The notes: generated by a model not told the origin, from the letters alone. DNA of 64,000 nt from Lentibacillus daqui (GCF_027186265.1 NZ_CP114176.1:434001-498000); one strand, 5' to 3'; counted from the stretch's first letter, positions 24,964-33,970 are shown. Program-made: numbers and translations.

Positions 24964-25163
24964 ATGAAGTTTCACTTTATTACAATGATAACCTAGTGGA
25001 CATAACGGTTACCAATATTTCAATTGGAAGCCATTAAACGATTGCTTCCTATTCAAAACGCTATATTTTGTCATGAAAAATTCGATTTATAACGACAAAA
25101 ATCTGGCTGAAGATGGTACAATAAAAAGATGAAATTGAACTATTGTCAGGAGAGTAGGAGCAA

Positions 25164-25973
25164 TTGAAAAAGAAACACATCATATATATTGTATCGGCTG
25201 TTTTGATTGTTTTCATTGCAGCGATTGGTACGTACATTCCGCACCGTGCAAATTCCCAGCATGGACTTCCTCCTGTAACAGTATTTGTTCATGGTTATAA
25301 GGGAACGGCGAATTCTTTTGGCGGGATGTTGAACCGGTTTGAGCGAAATGATTGGGGAAATAAAGCACTTATTTGCTATGTGACACGACAAGGACATGTG
25401 AAAACATATTCGCTTAATAAGGAGGAGAAACGACCGATTTTAGTGCAGGTTGTTTTCGAAAATAACCGGGCAAGTTTTGAAGATACCACAAGATGGCTTT
25501 CAAAGGTAATGAAACAATTAAAACTAAAATATCATATCCATTCGGTAAATCTTGTCGGACATTCGATGGGTGGTATTGTTTCATTGAAATATCTGGAAGA
25601 ATATCAGGAAACCTCCCGATATCCGGTTACAAATAAACTGATTACAATTGGCAGCCCATTTAATGGGATTTATAATCGCTATTATTTTCAAATTAACCAT
25701 GATGCGGCGACAACGGATCTAAAACCGAATTCCGCGGCATTACAATTGTTGAGAAAAAATGCTGTGGCTATTCCTGATTATATAAACGTTCTAAGTATTA
25801 GTAGTACTGGGGATCCGGTGGCTGTACCGGAAAGTGTTGGGAAACTGAAAACAATGATCCCGCAAAGCCGTCTGACGGAGAAAATAATCGACAACGACTA
25901 CCTGGGTCACAGTGAGCTGCATGAAAATACTCAAGTTGACCAAATGATTTACTCATTTTTGTGGCAGGATTAG
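25164..25973 (+). CDS. DUF915-type alpha/beta hydrolase, cell-surface or secreted
   Basis: A 269-aa protein with an N-terminal membrane anchor or signal (about residues 5-24), then an alpha/beta hydrolase fold: the oxyanion-region TVFVHGYKGT, nucleophile elbow GHSMGG and a late catalytic His in DYLGHSELH. DUF915 proteins are lipase/esterase-like with unknown substrates. The start is TTG after GTAGGAGCAA. It stands alone upstream of murB. Confidence 0.85.
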   Translation: MKKKHIIYIVSAVLIVFIAAIGTYIPHRANSQHGLPPVTVFVHGYKGTANSFGGMLNRFERNDWGNKALICYVTRQGHVKTYSLNKEEKRPILVQVVFENNRASFEDTTRWLSKVMKQLKLKYHIHSVNLVGHSMGGIVSLKYLEEYQETSRYPVTNKLITIGSPFNGIYNRYYFQINHDAATTDLKPNSAALQLLRKNAVAIPDYINVLSISSTGDPVAVPESVGKLKTMIPQSRLTEKIIDNDYLGHSELHENTQVDQMIYSFLWQD

Positions 25974-26086
25974 GTACGATCACTTACAATAGTATTAGCA
26001 AGTATTAGCAATTCAAATGTCCGCTTTGTAGCTTGTAACAGCGAACATTAACTAATCGTAATTACTTTATAGAAGGAATGGTTTAA

Positions 26087-27010
26087 GTGGTAAATGATCA
26101 TCATACGTATGAGGAATTAATTAAGATTACACCAGCGGATAATGTGATGGTTGATGAACACTTAAAAAATCATACGTATACCCGTTTAGGCGGGAAAGCG
26201 GATTTTTATGTCACACCGGAAACATATGAACAAGTACAGAAAATCGTTAGGCTGGCAAATAAGCAGAATCTCCCGTTTACCATGCTTGGAAATGGGTCTA
26301 ATTTAATCGTCAAGGACGGGGGCATCCGCGGCATCGTCCTTAATTTGCAAAAACTGGCATCTATTACTTCTAATGATACTACCATTGTTGCCCAAAGTGG
26401 TGCCCGGATTATCGATGTATCCCGATATGCTTTAGGTAAAACACTGACTGGGCTGGAATTTGCCTGTGGGATTCCCGGATCTGTTGGCGGAGCATTATTT
26501 ATGAATGCCGGAGCATATGGCGGTGAAATCAAGGATGTATTGGAAAGCACCATTGTTGTCAATCGCGATGGAGATCTTCTAACATTATCAGCAGATGAAT
26601 TGGACTTGGAGTACCGCTCCAGTAATATTCCGGATAATGGTTATATTGTTCTGGAAGCAACCTTCAAGATGCAAGCAGGTAACTATGACGAGATTAAAGC
26701 GGTGATGGACGATTTAACGTTTAAACGGGAATCAAAACAGCCACTGGAATATCCATCGTGCGGGAGTGTATTTAAGCGGCCGCCTGGATATTTTGCTGGC
26801 AAGCTAATTCAGGATAGTAATCTACAAGGCAAGCAAATTGGCGGAGCTCAGGTATCCTTAAAGCATGCCGGTTTTATTGTTAATAAGGATCATGCATCGG
26901 CTCAGCACTATATTGATCTCATCCATTTTGTCCAACGAACCGTCAAAGAGAAATTTGGTGTTCGATTGGAACGTGAGGTTAAAATTATTGGTGAGGATTT
27001 GGTTGAATGA
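26087..27010 (+). CDS. murB: UDP-N-acetylenolpyruvoylglucosamine reductase
   Basis: A 307-aa FAD enzyme (type II MurB, the Gram-positive form) that completes UDP-MurNAc synthesis for peptidoglycan. It shows NHTYTRLGGKADFYV, the FAD-binding LGNGSNLIVKD and GLEFACGIPGSVGGALFMNAG, the catalytic Ser in SCGSVFKRPPG and a C-terminal Glu region. It begins with GTG behind AGAAGGA and is followed by a strong terminator. Confidence 0.95.
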   Translation: MVNDHHTYEELIKITPADNVMVDEHLKNHTYTRLGGKADFYVTPETYEQVQKIVRLANKQNLPFTMLGNGSNLIVKDGGIRGIVLNLQKLASITSNDTTIVAQSGARIIDVSRYALGKTLTGLEFACGIPGSVGGALFMNAGAYGGEIKDVLESTIVVNRDGDLLTLSADELDLEYRSSNIPDNGYIVLEATFKMQAGNYDEIKAVMDDLTFKRESKQPLEYPSCGSVFKRPPGYFAGKLIQDSNLQGKQIGGAQVSLKHAGFIVNKDHASAQHYIDLIHFVQRTVKEKFGVRLEREVKIIGEDLVE

Positions 27011-27011
27011 A

Positions 27012-27053
27012 AAAAAAGGCTGTGAACGTGGCTATATGTTCACAGCCTTTTTT
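27012..27053 (+). terminator. Terminator of murB
   Basis: AAAAGGCTGTGAAC pairs with GTTCACAGCCTTTT across an 11-nt loop, flanked by A and T runs. Confidence 0.92.
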
Positions 27054-27199
27054 CACTGATAAAGGGAATATAAAGTGTACCTAACTGGTGGATTTACCAT
27101 TAATATCCATTACCTAACATTAGGGATTAGGGCCAAATTTATAATAATTATATACAATGTATTGCTTTTGTGCACACAACACCCTAATATTATTTGTAA

Positions 27200-27466
27200 G
27201 GAGAACCGGGGCTTAAGGAACAGGCGGAGGAAGTTTTGGGACAATTGGGTATTCCAGTATCGAACGCTGTGAATATATTTTTGAAACAGGTTGTTATGCA
27301 AAGGGGAATCCCTTTTGATGTTAAACTTCCAGTCTATAAGCCTATGGGAGCCTTTGATTTAACAGAAAAAGACTTAAACGTTGAGTTGGAAAAAGGATAT
27401 GCGGATTTTACACAGGGTAACATAAAATCAGTTGAGAGTACCTTTTCAGATATCCGTAGAGATTAA
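27200..27466 (+). pseudogene. RelB/DinJ-type antitoxin lacking its start
   Basis: The open frame reads LKEQAEEVLGQLGIP, then SNAVNIFLKQVVMQRGIPF, the ribbon-helix-helix core of RelB/DinJ antitoxins, and ends STFSDIRRD. An in-frame TAA at 27197-27199 lies where the N-terminal beta strand should begin, and no start codon precedes the conserved part. The earliest ATG (27236) would cut off the DNA-binding strand. It precedes a truncated toxin gene, so the pair is probably dead. Confidence 0.6.
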
Positions 27467-27471
27467 AATAT

Positions 27472-27645
27472 ATGAATTTTAAAATATTTTTGACGGAACA
27501 AGCAGATTCAGATTTAAGAGGGATATATGAGTACATTGCATTTACCTTGCTTGAACCTGATATATCTGCTCGACAATTAGAGAGGATTAAAAATGCTATA
27601 CGCAGCCTGGATGAAATGCCAAGTAGATCTCGGTTATTTGAATAG
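27472..27645 (+). pseudogene. Truncated RelE/ParE-type toxin
   Basis: A 57-codon ORF begins MNFKIFLTEQADSDLRGIYE, the N-terminal helix of plasmid-type ParE/RelE toxins, and runs to SLDEMPSRSRLFE before TAG. Family members are about 95-100 aa, and the missing part holds the catalytic C-terminal strands. It lies 5 nt after the antitoxin remnant, the normal operon order. Confidence 0.6.
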
Positions 27646-27687
27646 AAATATGTAGCTTAAGAAAGTAACCAGGAGGGAAAGATCGTT

Positions 27688-28149
27688 ATGGATATGAAAA
27701 ATGTTTTTTTGCAACAGTTAACGGCTTGTTATGATCAAAACACTTGGTTCGTGTCACTTAACAATGCAATAAAGGGCCTTACAGCTGAACAAGCATCCTG
27801 TAGAGACGGACAAGCAGTGAATTCGATATGGGGAATCGTCAATCATTTAGCTTTTTACAATCAACGATATTTAAATCGCTTTAATAGCATCCCCAATTCT
27901 GATGGTCCCGAAAGTAACAGTTCAACGTTTAAAAATATTGATGAACAAACATGGGAGTCCACCGTAAAATTAATCAATGAGATCATGTCTGGATGGAGAA
28001 CGTCGTTGGAAAAAAGCGACGATCAGAAAATCAATGATTGGGCATTAGAACTGGCTCATCTTACCCTTCACAATACATATCACATTGGGCAAATCGTCCA
28101 TATACGTAAACAGAAAGGTATATGGGATACAAAGCAAGGGGTAGATTGA
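27688..28149 (+). CDS. DinB/YfiT-like superfamily protein
   Basis: A 153-aa four-helix protein of the DinB-like putative metalloenzyme superfamily, often thiol transferases for bacillithiol or mycothiol. The three-His metal site is visible: NHLAFYN and HNTYHIGQIVH. It begins with an AGGAGGGAAAG ribosome binding site and is followed by a terminator. The substrate is unknown. Confidence 0.78.
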   Translation: MDMKNVFLQQLTACYDQNTWFVSLNNAIKGLTAEQASCRDGQAVNSIWGIVNHLAFYNQRYLNRFNSIPNSDGPESNSSTFKNIDEQTWESTVKLINEIMSGWRTSLEKSDDQKINDWALELAHLTLHNTYHIGQIVHIRKQKGIWDTKQGVD

Positions 28150-28238
28150 ACAACGGAACTATTAGAATGCTGACACAGTGGGCGTTTAGCCAATTCCAGA
28201 TACGGGCGCGATTGTCGCAGATTGTGTTTAGATTGGGC

Positions 28239-28272
28239 AGAACTTTTTCCGTAGTGAAAGGGTTCTTTTTTC
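28239..28272 (+). terminator. Terminator after the DinB-like gene
   Basis: AGAACTTTTTC (28239-28249) pairs with GAAAGGGTTCT (28256-28266) through an 11-bp stem with two G-U pairs, followed by TTTTT. The rest of the 28150-28536 gap shows no further gene. Confidence 0.8.
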
Positions 28273-28536
28273 ATTTTCGGTAAAATCCAGGACTACTGTA
28301 GAAAATGAAAACCTGGTACGCGTCAAGGTAATCGCAGAGATAGTGATCTGACCCGAACGGGAATTAAGGAGTTGACACATTCGCCGCATCCCGCCCCTCT
28401 TGGTTTGTCAAAAGGTACGCATAGTTCTTTTTTAAATTTAATAAATAATTAAAGCCTTGTGCTGTTACTTTGGAATTAGCTTAGTTAATTGAATTTTTTC
28501 TATTTATAAAGGAATAAAAAGGTAGGAGCTGAGTGT

Positions 28537-29793
28537 GTGATGATTAAAGGGATATATGAGCTTGTTAGCGAAGAACAGTTGAAAAAGTATGCAGAGCTTG
28601 CTGTACGAGCTGGTGTAAATGTGCAAAAGAATCAATTAGTGATTATTCATAGTGACATAAAAAATGTAACGTTTGCACGTCTAATCCAAACGGCAGCCTA
28701 TGAGGCAGGGGCTTCAAATGTGGTTATGGATTGGACAGATGAACAGTCTACCAAAGAATTTTATTTAAATGCAGCGGATGATGCCATCGAACATTTTCCT
28801 AACTGGCAGGATGCTCGGTTTAAGGAGTGGGATGATGCGGGTGCTGCTTATATCCATATTATTTCTGAAAACTTAGACGTCTTTAAGGATGTTTCCACAA
28901 AACGGATGAGCCGCTTCCAAAAGGCCTCTCGCACCAAGTTGAAGGCTCATTACGCAAAGATTAGATCCCACGAGGTACGCTGGTGTCTTCTAGCTGTCCC
29001 GTACTTCGCATGGGCAACTAAAGTATTTCCTCACTTAAGTAAAGAAGAAGCTCTGCAATCATTATGGCAATTAATCTTACATGGAGCTCGGGCAGATGGA
29101 AAAAATCCTATAAAAGACTGGGAAAATCATGACAGAGCCTTCGAGTCCAGGAAAAAGTTTCTAAACGACAGCCAGTTTAAAGCCTTGCATTTTACAAATA
29201 GCCGAGGAACTGATTTATTAGTCGGTATGCCTAAAAATCACTTCTTTATCTGCGGGGGTGTTATAGATAAAAAGGGAATACCGTTCTTTCCGAACATTCC
29301 CACAGAGGAAATATTTTCCGCCCCCCATAAAAATGAGGTAAATGGCAAATTAGTAGCCACTAAACCGCTTATCTATGGGGGATGCGTCATCGATGATTTT
29401 TACCTAACCTTTAAAGATGGACGGATTACTGACTATTATGCCGCCACTGGACAAGAAGCATTACAAAGTCTTATCGAAACAGATGAAGGTTCATGTTATT
29501 TAGGTGAAATTGCCTTGGTCCCTAACAATTCTCCTCTTGCTCAGGCAGATACGCTCTTTTACAACACCTTGTTTGATGAAAATACGGCCTGCCATATTGG
29601 AATCGGGAACGCCTCCCCTTCTAACCTTCAAAATGGCAGCAACCTATCTGAGGAAGAGTTGAAGGAAGCAGGCCTTAATACTTCAATCCTGTTAGTCAAT
29701 GTGACCTTTGGAACCGAAGATATGAAAGTAGTGGGTATTAAAGAAGGTGGTACTGAAGCCCTGCTAATGAAAGATGGTGACTTCCAATTCTAA
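28537..29793 (+). CDS. M29-family aminopeptidase (AmpS/PepS type)
   Basis: A 418-aa cytoplasmic metallo-aminopeptidase of family M29 releasing N-terminal amino acids from peptides. The C-terminal catalytic domain contains metal ligands in FPNIPTEEIFSAP, LGEIALVP, and YNTLFDENTACHIGIG with the Glu/His cluster. Length agrees with B. subtilis AmpS (410 aa). A GTG (28537) and an ATG one codon later compete; AGGAG 8 nt before the GTG favours it slightly. Confidence 0.93.
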   Translation: MMIKGIYELVSEEQLKKYAELAVRAGVNVQKNQLVIIHSDIKNVTFARLIQTAAYEAGASNVVMDWTDEQSTKEFYLNAADDAIEHFPNWQDARFKEWDDAGAAYIHIISENLDVFKDVSTKRMSRFQKASRTKLKAHYAKIRSHEVRWCLLAVPYFAWATKVFPHLSKEEALQSLWQLILHGARADGKNPIKDWENHDRAFESRKKFLNDSQFKALHFTNSRGTDLLVGMPKNHFFICGGVIDKKGIPFFPNIPTEEIFSAPHKNEVNGKLVATKPLIYGGCVIDDFYLTFKDGRITDYYAATGQEALQSLIETDEGSCYLGEIALVPNNSPLAQADTLFYNTLFDENTACHIGIGNASPSNLQNGSNLSEEELKEAGLNTSILLVNVTFGTEDMKVVGIKEGGTEALLMKDGDFQF

Positions 29794-30437
29794 TTTGGCT
29801 ACTCCTTAAAAATAAAGGGGACTGCTAACGGAGTCGGGGACCGGGGTTGCCGAAATTAAATAGCCTGAACAAAAACGGTAGTCAAATAAGGCATATGTTG
29901 TTACCTCGGTAACTGCCAGACCAAAATAATATAAGGGATGAATAAAGGTGTTGATTCCTTCCTTCTTTTTTTTTGATGAGATTTTTAATTTCAAACATAA
30001 CCCCTAAAAGCTTATTATCAATTCGTTTGAGCTTTATATCCATCTATTAAAATGCCCTCTATGACCCTCATATGGGTTGTGTATTCTCGATAAACCTTTG
30101 CTTTCTTAGATTAATATTTTCTAGTACATTAGCTTCGGAAGGCACTTTTCTTAATAATTGCATGTTATGCTAATAAAAAGAATGTTCTTTTCTTGTATAC
30201 TAAAGACTTGATCGAAAATACACAAACCTAAGAAGACTCAAAGAAACCATTGAAAAAATTTGATCATTAACAACGTGATTAGAATAACAGATGAGCACGA
30301 AAATGTGTACAAACATTGATTTCGTGGTCTAATTAACATAGAAAGTTTATAAGTGCATACACTAATAAAGACCGCCCATGCTGATACATGGAGCGACCGA
30401 GACCGAACCCTATCAAGAAGGGCAAGGCAGCTTTAGG
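29794..30437. other. Intergenic stretch without recognisable gene
   Basis: It contains a GGGGACTGC/GGGGACCGGGG repeat remnant near 29817-29850 and AT-rich sequence. The end, from about 30380, probably belongs to an antisense RNA opposite the small toxin candidate (30479-30589). No supported coding region is seen. Confidence 0.5.
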
Positions 30438-30487
30438 AAAAATAATCCCTCAGCGCTGGTCAAAACGCATATGAGGGATTATTTTTT
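30380..30487 (+). ncRNA. Candidate antisense RNA of a type I toxin-antitoxin pair
   Basis: The plus-strand segment ends in the same hairpin-terminator that ends the toxin candidate on the other strand, so the two transcripts would be convergent and overlap at their 3' ends, as in txpA/ratA or bsrG/SR4. The 5' end is not defined; no clear promoter was found. Inferred from layout only. Confidence 0.3.
30438..30487. terminator. Bidirectional terminator
   Basis: AATAATCCCTCA (30441-30452) pairs perfectly with TGAGGGATTATT (30472-30483). A-rich and T-rich flanks make it functional both ways. Confidence 0.85.
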
Positions 30488-30589
30488 ATGGTTTTTGTCA
30501 GACATAATAAACGCCACTAACATCCCGAAAGATATCATTAGCGTTAGTGCAACGTATGTTAAACTTAATATAGAGGGGTCTCGATGCAA
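30479..30589 (-). CDS. Candidate holin-like type I toxin (Hol_Tox type)
   Basis: A 36-aa ORF read from TTG at 30589. The core YVALTLMISFGMLVAFIM is one hydrophobic helix with the xALxLMISFGML pattern of the putative holin-like toxin family, followed by the polar tail SDKNHKK. It ends at the bidirectional terminator. The start codon and ribosome binding site are weak (AGGGG 12 nt upstream), so the gene may be a worn copy or start elsewhere. Such peptides depolarise the membrane when not silenced by an antisense RNA. Confidence 0.4.
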   Translation of the reverse strand: MHRDPSILSLTYVALTLMISFGMLVAFIMSDKNHKK

Positions 30590-30666
30590 AATACCATGAA
30601 ACCCCTAATCGGTCGCTTAACTTAGATACGGATACTAGTTTTCTATTTTTGATCGGAGGAGCTATC

Positions 30667-31134
30667 ATGGGTTATACTTTTAACAAAATGTCACAAGAGC
30701 AAGCAGAAAACATTGCTTCGAACTGGCACTATGATGGGAAATATTCTTTTTATGATTTTGAGGCTGATGAGGGGGATCTAGCTGAATTGTTGAATCCTCG
30801 AGAACGTGGGGATAAATATTACATAGTCGAAAAGGGCAATGAAGAAAGGGGGTTCTTTTGTTTTGAAAATGAAGGCGATTCCGTTGATATTGGGTTGGGA
30901 ATGAAACCCGAATTGACTGGAAGGGGTATGGGTATAGATTTTCTTAAAGCTGGACTAAATTATGCAATATCCAAATATAATCCCAAAGCAATAACGCTTT
31001 CGGTTGCCACTTTTAATGAGAGAGCCATAAAGGTCTACAAAAAAGCAGGCTTTGAATCCGTTATGACTTTCATGCAGGATACAAATGGCAGTCGTTTTGA
31101 GTTTTTGAAGATGACGTATGAATTCGGAAAGTAA
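30667..31134 (+). CDS. GNAT-family N-acetyltransferase
   Basis: A 155-aa acetyl-CoA-dependent acyltransferase. Motif A is seen as MKPELTGRGMGIDFL (acetyl-CoA pyrophosphate loop R/Q-x-x-G-x-G/A) and motif B around NERAIKVYKKAGFE. The start at 30667 follows GGAGGAG; the in-frame TTG at 30649 is discarded. The substrate is unknown. Confidence 0.88.
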   Translation: MGYTFNKMSQEQAENIASNWHYDGKYSFYDFEADEGDLAELLNPRERGDKYYIVEKGNEERGFFCFENEGDSVDIGLGMKPELTGRGMGIDFLKAGLNYAISKYNPKAITLSVATFNERAIKVYKKAGFESVMTFMQDTNGSRFEFLKMTYEFGK

Positions 31135-31188
31135 ATAGCTATAGATTTGTAATAGATTGTTGAACATAACGATGATTCATTTAAAAAT

Positions 31189-31635
31189 ATGAATGTCAAA
31201 GAAAAAGCAGCAACCGTTATCGGATTCACATTTTTTATGATATCGGTAATCGGTTTTGTTTTAAGTATTTTCCTTTTTGGTTTTGCAGGAGTTTTTGAAT
31301 TACTTGGAGTTCACTATCATTCTATTTGGTCATTGATTATTTTTGTTGTCGGTTTTTTTATTTTAAGGTTTTTGGCTGACCTATTTTTTGATGCTATAGC
31401 GAAACTTTCCATCAAAAATACAAGAGGGAATATAAAAGCATTTTTGATACAAGTTCTTTTTGCATTTGTGTCAAACTGGCTCGTCATTGTTACAGTTGAT
31501 GCATTTATGAAAAGTATTACTCTTTCTTTGGAAACAAAGTTAATAGTCGCACTACTACTGGCTATATTGGAACCAGCATTCGACAACAAAAAAGAGAAGA
31601 GTAATGAGGTCCACTTTAAGAGTCGCCCAGATTAA
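31189..31635 (+). CDS. YrvL-family membrane protein
   Basis: A 148-aa protein with four predicted membrane helices (about 9-31, 44-66, 80-103, 118-134). The pattern FGFAGVFELLGVHYHSIWSL fits the YrvL family; in B. subtilis YrvL is a negative regulator of the SigO system. No sigO-like genes are adjacent, so the role here is open. The ATG at 31189 lacks a strong ribosome binding site. Confidence 0.6.
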   Translation: MNVKEKAATVIGFTFFMISVIGFVLSIFLFGFAGVFELLGVHYHSIWSLIIFVVGFFILRFLADLFFDAIAKLSIKNTRGNIKAFLIQVLFAFVSNWLVIVTVDAFMKSITLSLETKLIVALLLAILEPAFDNKKEKSNEVHFKSRPD

Positions 31636-31650
31636 CTGTAACTTTTAAAA

Positions 31651-31670
31651 AGGGGACCTAAGAACAGTCC
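31651..31670. repeat. GGGGACC...AGTCC repeat remnant
   Basis: AGGGGACCTAAGAACAGTCC is a short member of the scattered GGGGACA/TGTCCC palindrome family between the YrvL-like gene and the TSUP gene. Confidence 0.35.
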
Positions 31671-31705
31671 TTCATTAATATTAATAAAGCGAGAGATGAT
31701 TTTTA

Positions 31706-32509
31706 GTGGGTTTTTCATTTTTAATGTATTCATTAATTGGTATTATTATTGGCGTTCTATCAAGCATGTTTGGATTCGGGGGTGGATTTGTTGTAGTTCC
31801 TATCTTATTTGCTTTTTTGCCGGATTCTATTCCTGGCGAATACTTAATGCATACTGCTATAGGAACATCATTAGCAGTTATGATTATAAATTCATTTAAT
31901 TCAACTTATAATCACGCCAAAAAAGGCAATGTAACATGGTCAGTCTTTAAAATATTAGTAGGATATATTGCAATAGGTTCTTTAATAGGCGGAGTACTTG
32001 CGGTCTACATTAAAAGTGATTTCCTTAGGTTTGCATTTATTGGTCTATTAGTTTACGTTTTGATTGCGAACATATTCAAGAAATCGTTCACAGTAGAAAT
32101 GGAAGAACATTCATTTCGTCTGCCTAAACAAAGTTCAGCATCTTTTATTGGGATAGGCATTGGCTTTCTCTCAACTTTGTTAGGTATTGGCGGAAGCACA
32201 ATGACAATTCCTTACCTTAGAAACAGAGGTATGCGTATGATACACGCTGTGGCTTTAGCTACTCCATTAGGTCTGCCAGTTGCTATTGTGGGAGCTTTTA
32301 CATATTTAATTACGGGTATGCAGATAGATGTAATGCCTTCGTCAACTGTAGGGTTTATATACTTACCCGCGCTTATTGGGTTTACAATCGGAGGCTTTAT
32401 TGGTGTACCTATTGGAAGGTCCTGGGCTCAAAAATTATCTGACAAACTCTTTTCAAAAATCTACTTAATTCTTTTGTTTATTGTGATTATCATGATGGTT
32501 ATCAGCTGA
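31706..32509 (+). CDS. TSUP/TauE-SafE family anion exporter
   Basis: A 267-aa membrane protein with about eight helices in two repeats. Each repeat starts with the signature GVLSSMFGFGGGFVVVP and GFLSTLLGIGGSTMTIP typical of TSUP proteins, which move sulfite, organosulfonates or related anions. It begins with GTG after a weak GAGAGATGA. The substrate cannot be told from sequence. Confidence 0.88.
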   Translation: MGFSFLMYSLIGIIIGVLSSMFGFGGGFVVVPILFAFLPDSIPGEYLMHTAIGTSLAVMIINSFNSTYNHAKKGNVTWSVFKILVGYIAIGSLIGGVLAVYIKSDFLRFAFIGLLVYVLIANIFKKSFTVEMEEHSFRLPKQSSASFIGIGIGFLSTLLGIGGSTMTIPYLRNRGMRMIHAVALATPLGLPVAIVGAFTYLITGMQIDVMPSSTVGFIYLPALIGFTIGGFIGVPIGRSWAQKLSDKLFSKIYLILLFIVIIMMVIS

Positions 32510-32575
32510 TTGCGCATAATGCTTTTAAAAGATGGTCCATTAAAGTGCGTGTTTAAAAAGGGAGGAGAAGTTGAG

Positions 32576-32794
32576 GTGAGTAAAAGACAAATTGCAGAAC
32601 TTTAAAAAAGGGTTGATGACTTAGAGAATGATAAAAAATAAATTGGAATAAAGTGTTTACAATCAGAATTTTACCAGAAGAAAAAAGCGCCCTAATTAAC
32701 ATTTTCGGACCATTTTAGAAATGAACTCGGAGCTATTAATGCTCATAACAACGACCTTTGCACTGGAAAGTTTTCTACTGAAAGGATTTTTCAA
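32576..32794 (+). pseudogene. Degenerate small reading frames
   Basis: GGGAGGAGA precedes a GTG start (MSKRQIAEL), interrupted after nine codons by TAA and continuing in frame as KRVDDLENDKK to a second TAA. A second broken stretch, VFTIRILPEEKSALINIFGPF then stop, follows. These look like remains of small genes. No family was identified. Confidence 0.35.
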
Positions 32795-33184
32795 ATGGAA
32801 GACAGACGATTAAAGAAATTTATAATAAGTGGTTTTAATGCCCTTGTCGTGGGCTTAGGCATCTTTTTATTGTCATGGAAGTTTTTGCAATCATTAATAG
32901 CGTTTATTATTGTATTCTTTATTACTTTTTTAAGCTTTAATAATAACAAGGACAAAAAAACGGATAAGGGATTTGAATTATATTATTGGAGCCTTTCAAA
33001 CAGAAGGAAATTCATTAGAACATTGTGGCTATGCCCATTTGTCTTGTTGGTTACAGCATCAATTTGGTGTTTTTTATCTATCGAGTCCTGGAGAAAATTA
33101 CTTACAATGCTTATGTTGTTGGGAATTTATGTGGTTCAATTATTTTACACTTATGCAAAATGGAAAAAGAACATTGTAGATTAG
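32795..33184 (+). CDS. Hypothetical membrane protein, 129 aa
   Basis: Not recognised. It has four hydrophobic segments (about 9-26, 29-46, 76-92, 101-120) with a charged loop NNNKDKKTDKG between the second and third, and a basic C-terminus. An AAAGGA site 9 nt before the ATG supports translation. It lies in a run of small and broken membrane genes, so it may be accessory. Confidence 0.6.
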   Translation: MEDRRLKKFIISGFNALVVGLGIFLLSWKFLQSLIAFIIVFFITFLSFNNNKDKKTDKGFELYYWSLSNRRKFIRTLWLCPFVLLVTASIWCFLSIESWRKLLTMLMLLGIYVVQLFYTYAKWKKNIVD

Positions 33185-33292
33185 TGACGCAAGGAAGTAA
33201 GGTTGTTTGAGTATAGAATCTTCTATCAATGGCGGCGGTTTAGCCGAATAACCCAATTCATTTATATGTAGAATAAAAAGGGGATTCAAGTT

Positions 33293-33598
33293 TTGAAAAA
33301 GAGGCATTTTATTATTTGGATATAAATGCTAATTGCTACTGTGCTGGGAATATATGGGTAATCTTTGGCTTATTTTGTAGATGAGCAAATTTCGGTTAAC
33401 GGAAATAGTGCGATACTAATATCCAGCTTAACCATTTTTACGGTTATTAGTGTTTTAATATACATAGCCGTTCCATTGTTAGCATACATAATGAGATTTG
33501 ATAATAGGTATAGTTTTATTTATATTATTGTCTTTGGAATTATAGGTTTTTGCGTATCCTCATGGTCGATATTTGTTTGTTTGATGTGGTGGGGTTAA
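33293..33598 (+). pseudogene. Small membrane protein gene with two in-frame TAA codons
   Basis: From TTG (33293), preceded by AGGGGA, the frame reads MKKRHFIIWI, stop (33323), MLIATVLGIYG, stop (33359), SLAYFVDEQISVNGN..., ending at 33598. Joined, it would be a 101-aa protein with three membrane helices. Both stops fall in otherwise continuous hydrophobic coding sequence, indicating inactivation. Confidence 0.6.
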
Positions 33599-33647
33599 AT
33601 TAGTTGTATACAGAGGCAGCGGGATATTAAGTAACGGTACCCCACTC

Positions 33648-33878
33648 TTGTCCCTTTACCGAAAAAAAGTGTGTCGGCATTGGACTATATTGTTTAGTAA
33701 GGGTAAGGGGGGGTTAATGCTCATTATAATGTTTCCAGTGAGTATGCTATGGTTCGACCTAATTAATTTTGAATATAAGTTTTTGGGATCTTTAGCTGCC
33801 ATTATATTATTAACGGTTACCTTGTTATTTAAATTACCTAAACTCAGAGAAGGCATAAAGAATAGATATCAAGGGTAG
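33648..33878 (+). pseudogene. Probable C-terminal remnant of a membrane protein
   Basis: The frame contains two hydrophobic helices (LMLIIMFPVSMLWFDLI and FLGSLAAIILLTVTLLF) and a basic end KLREGIKNRYQG. Its start is doubtful: the TTG at 33648 has no ribosome binding site and the first ATG is at 33718. It resembles the tail of a small membrane gene and adjoins another pseudogene. Confidence 0.35.
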
Positions 33879-33917
33879 AAAATAATCAACCCTTTTGAAA
33901 AACCTATACTCGTTCAC

Positions 33918-33970
33918 AATAAAAGAATCCGTTTTTGGTCAACCTTTCCAAAAAACGGATTCTTTTATTT
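33918..33970. repeat. Dispersed hairpin repeat, AATCCGTTTT type (copy 1)
   Basis: A 19-bp stem with loop TCAACC. The GAATCCGTTTTTGGTCAAC...AAAACGGATTC layout matches copies at 51373, 53680 and 59647. It may also serve as a bidirectional terminator. Confidence 0.7.
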
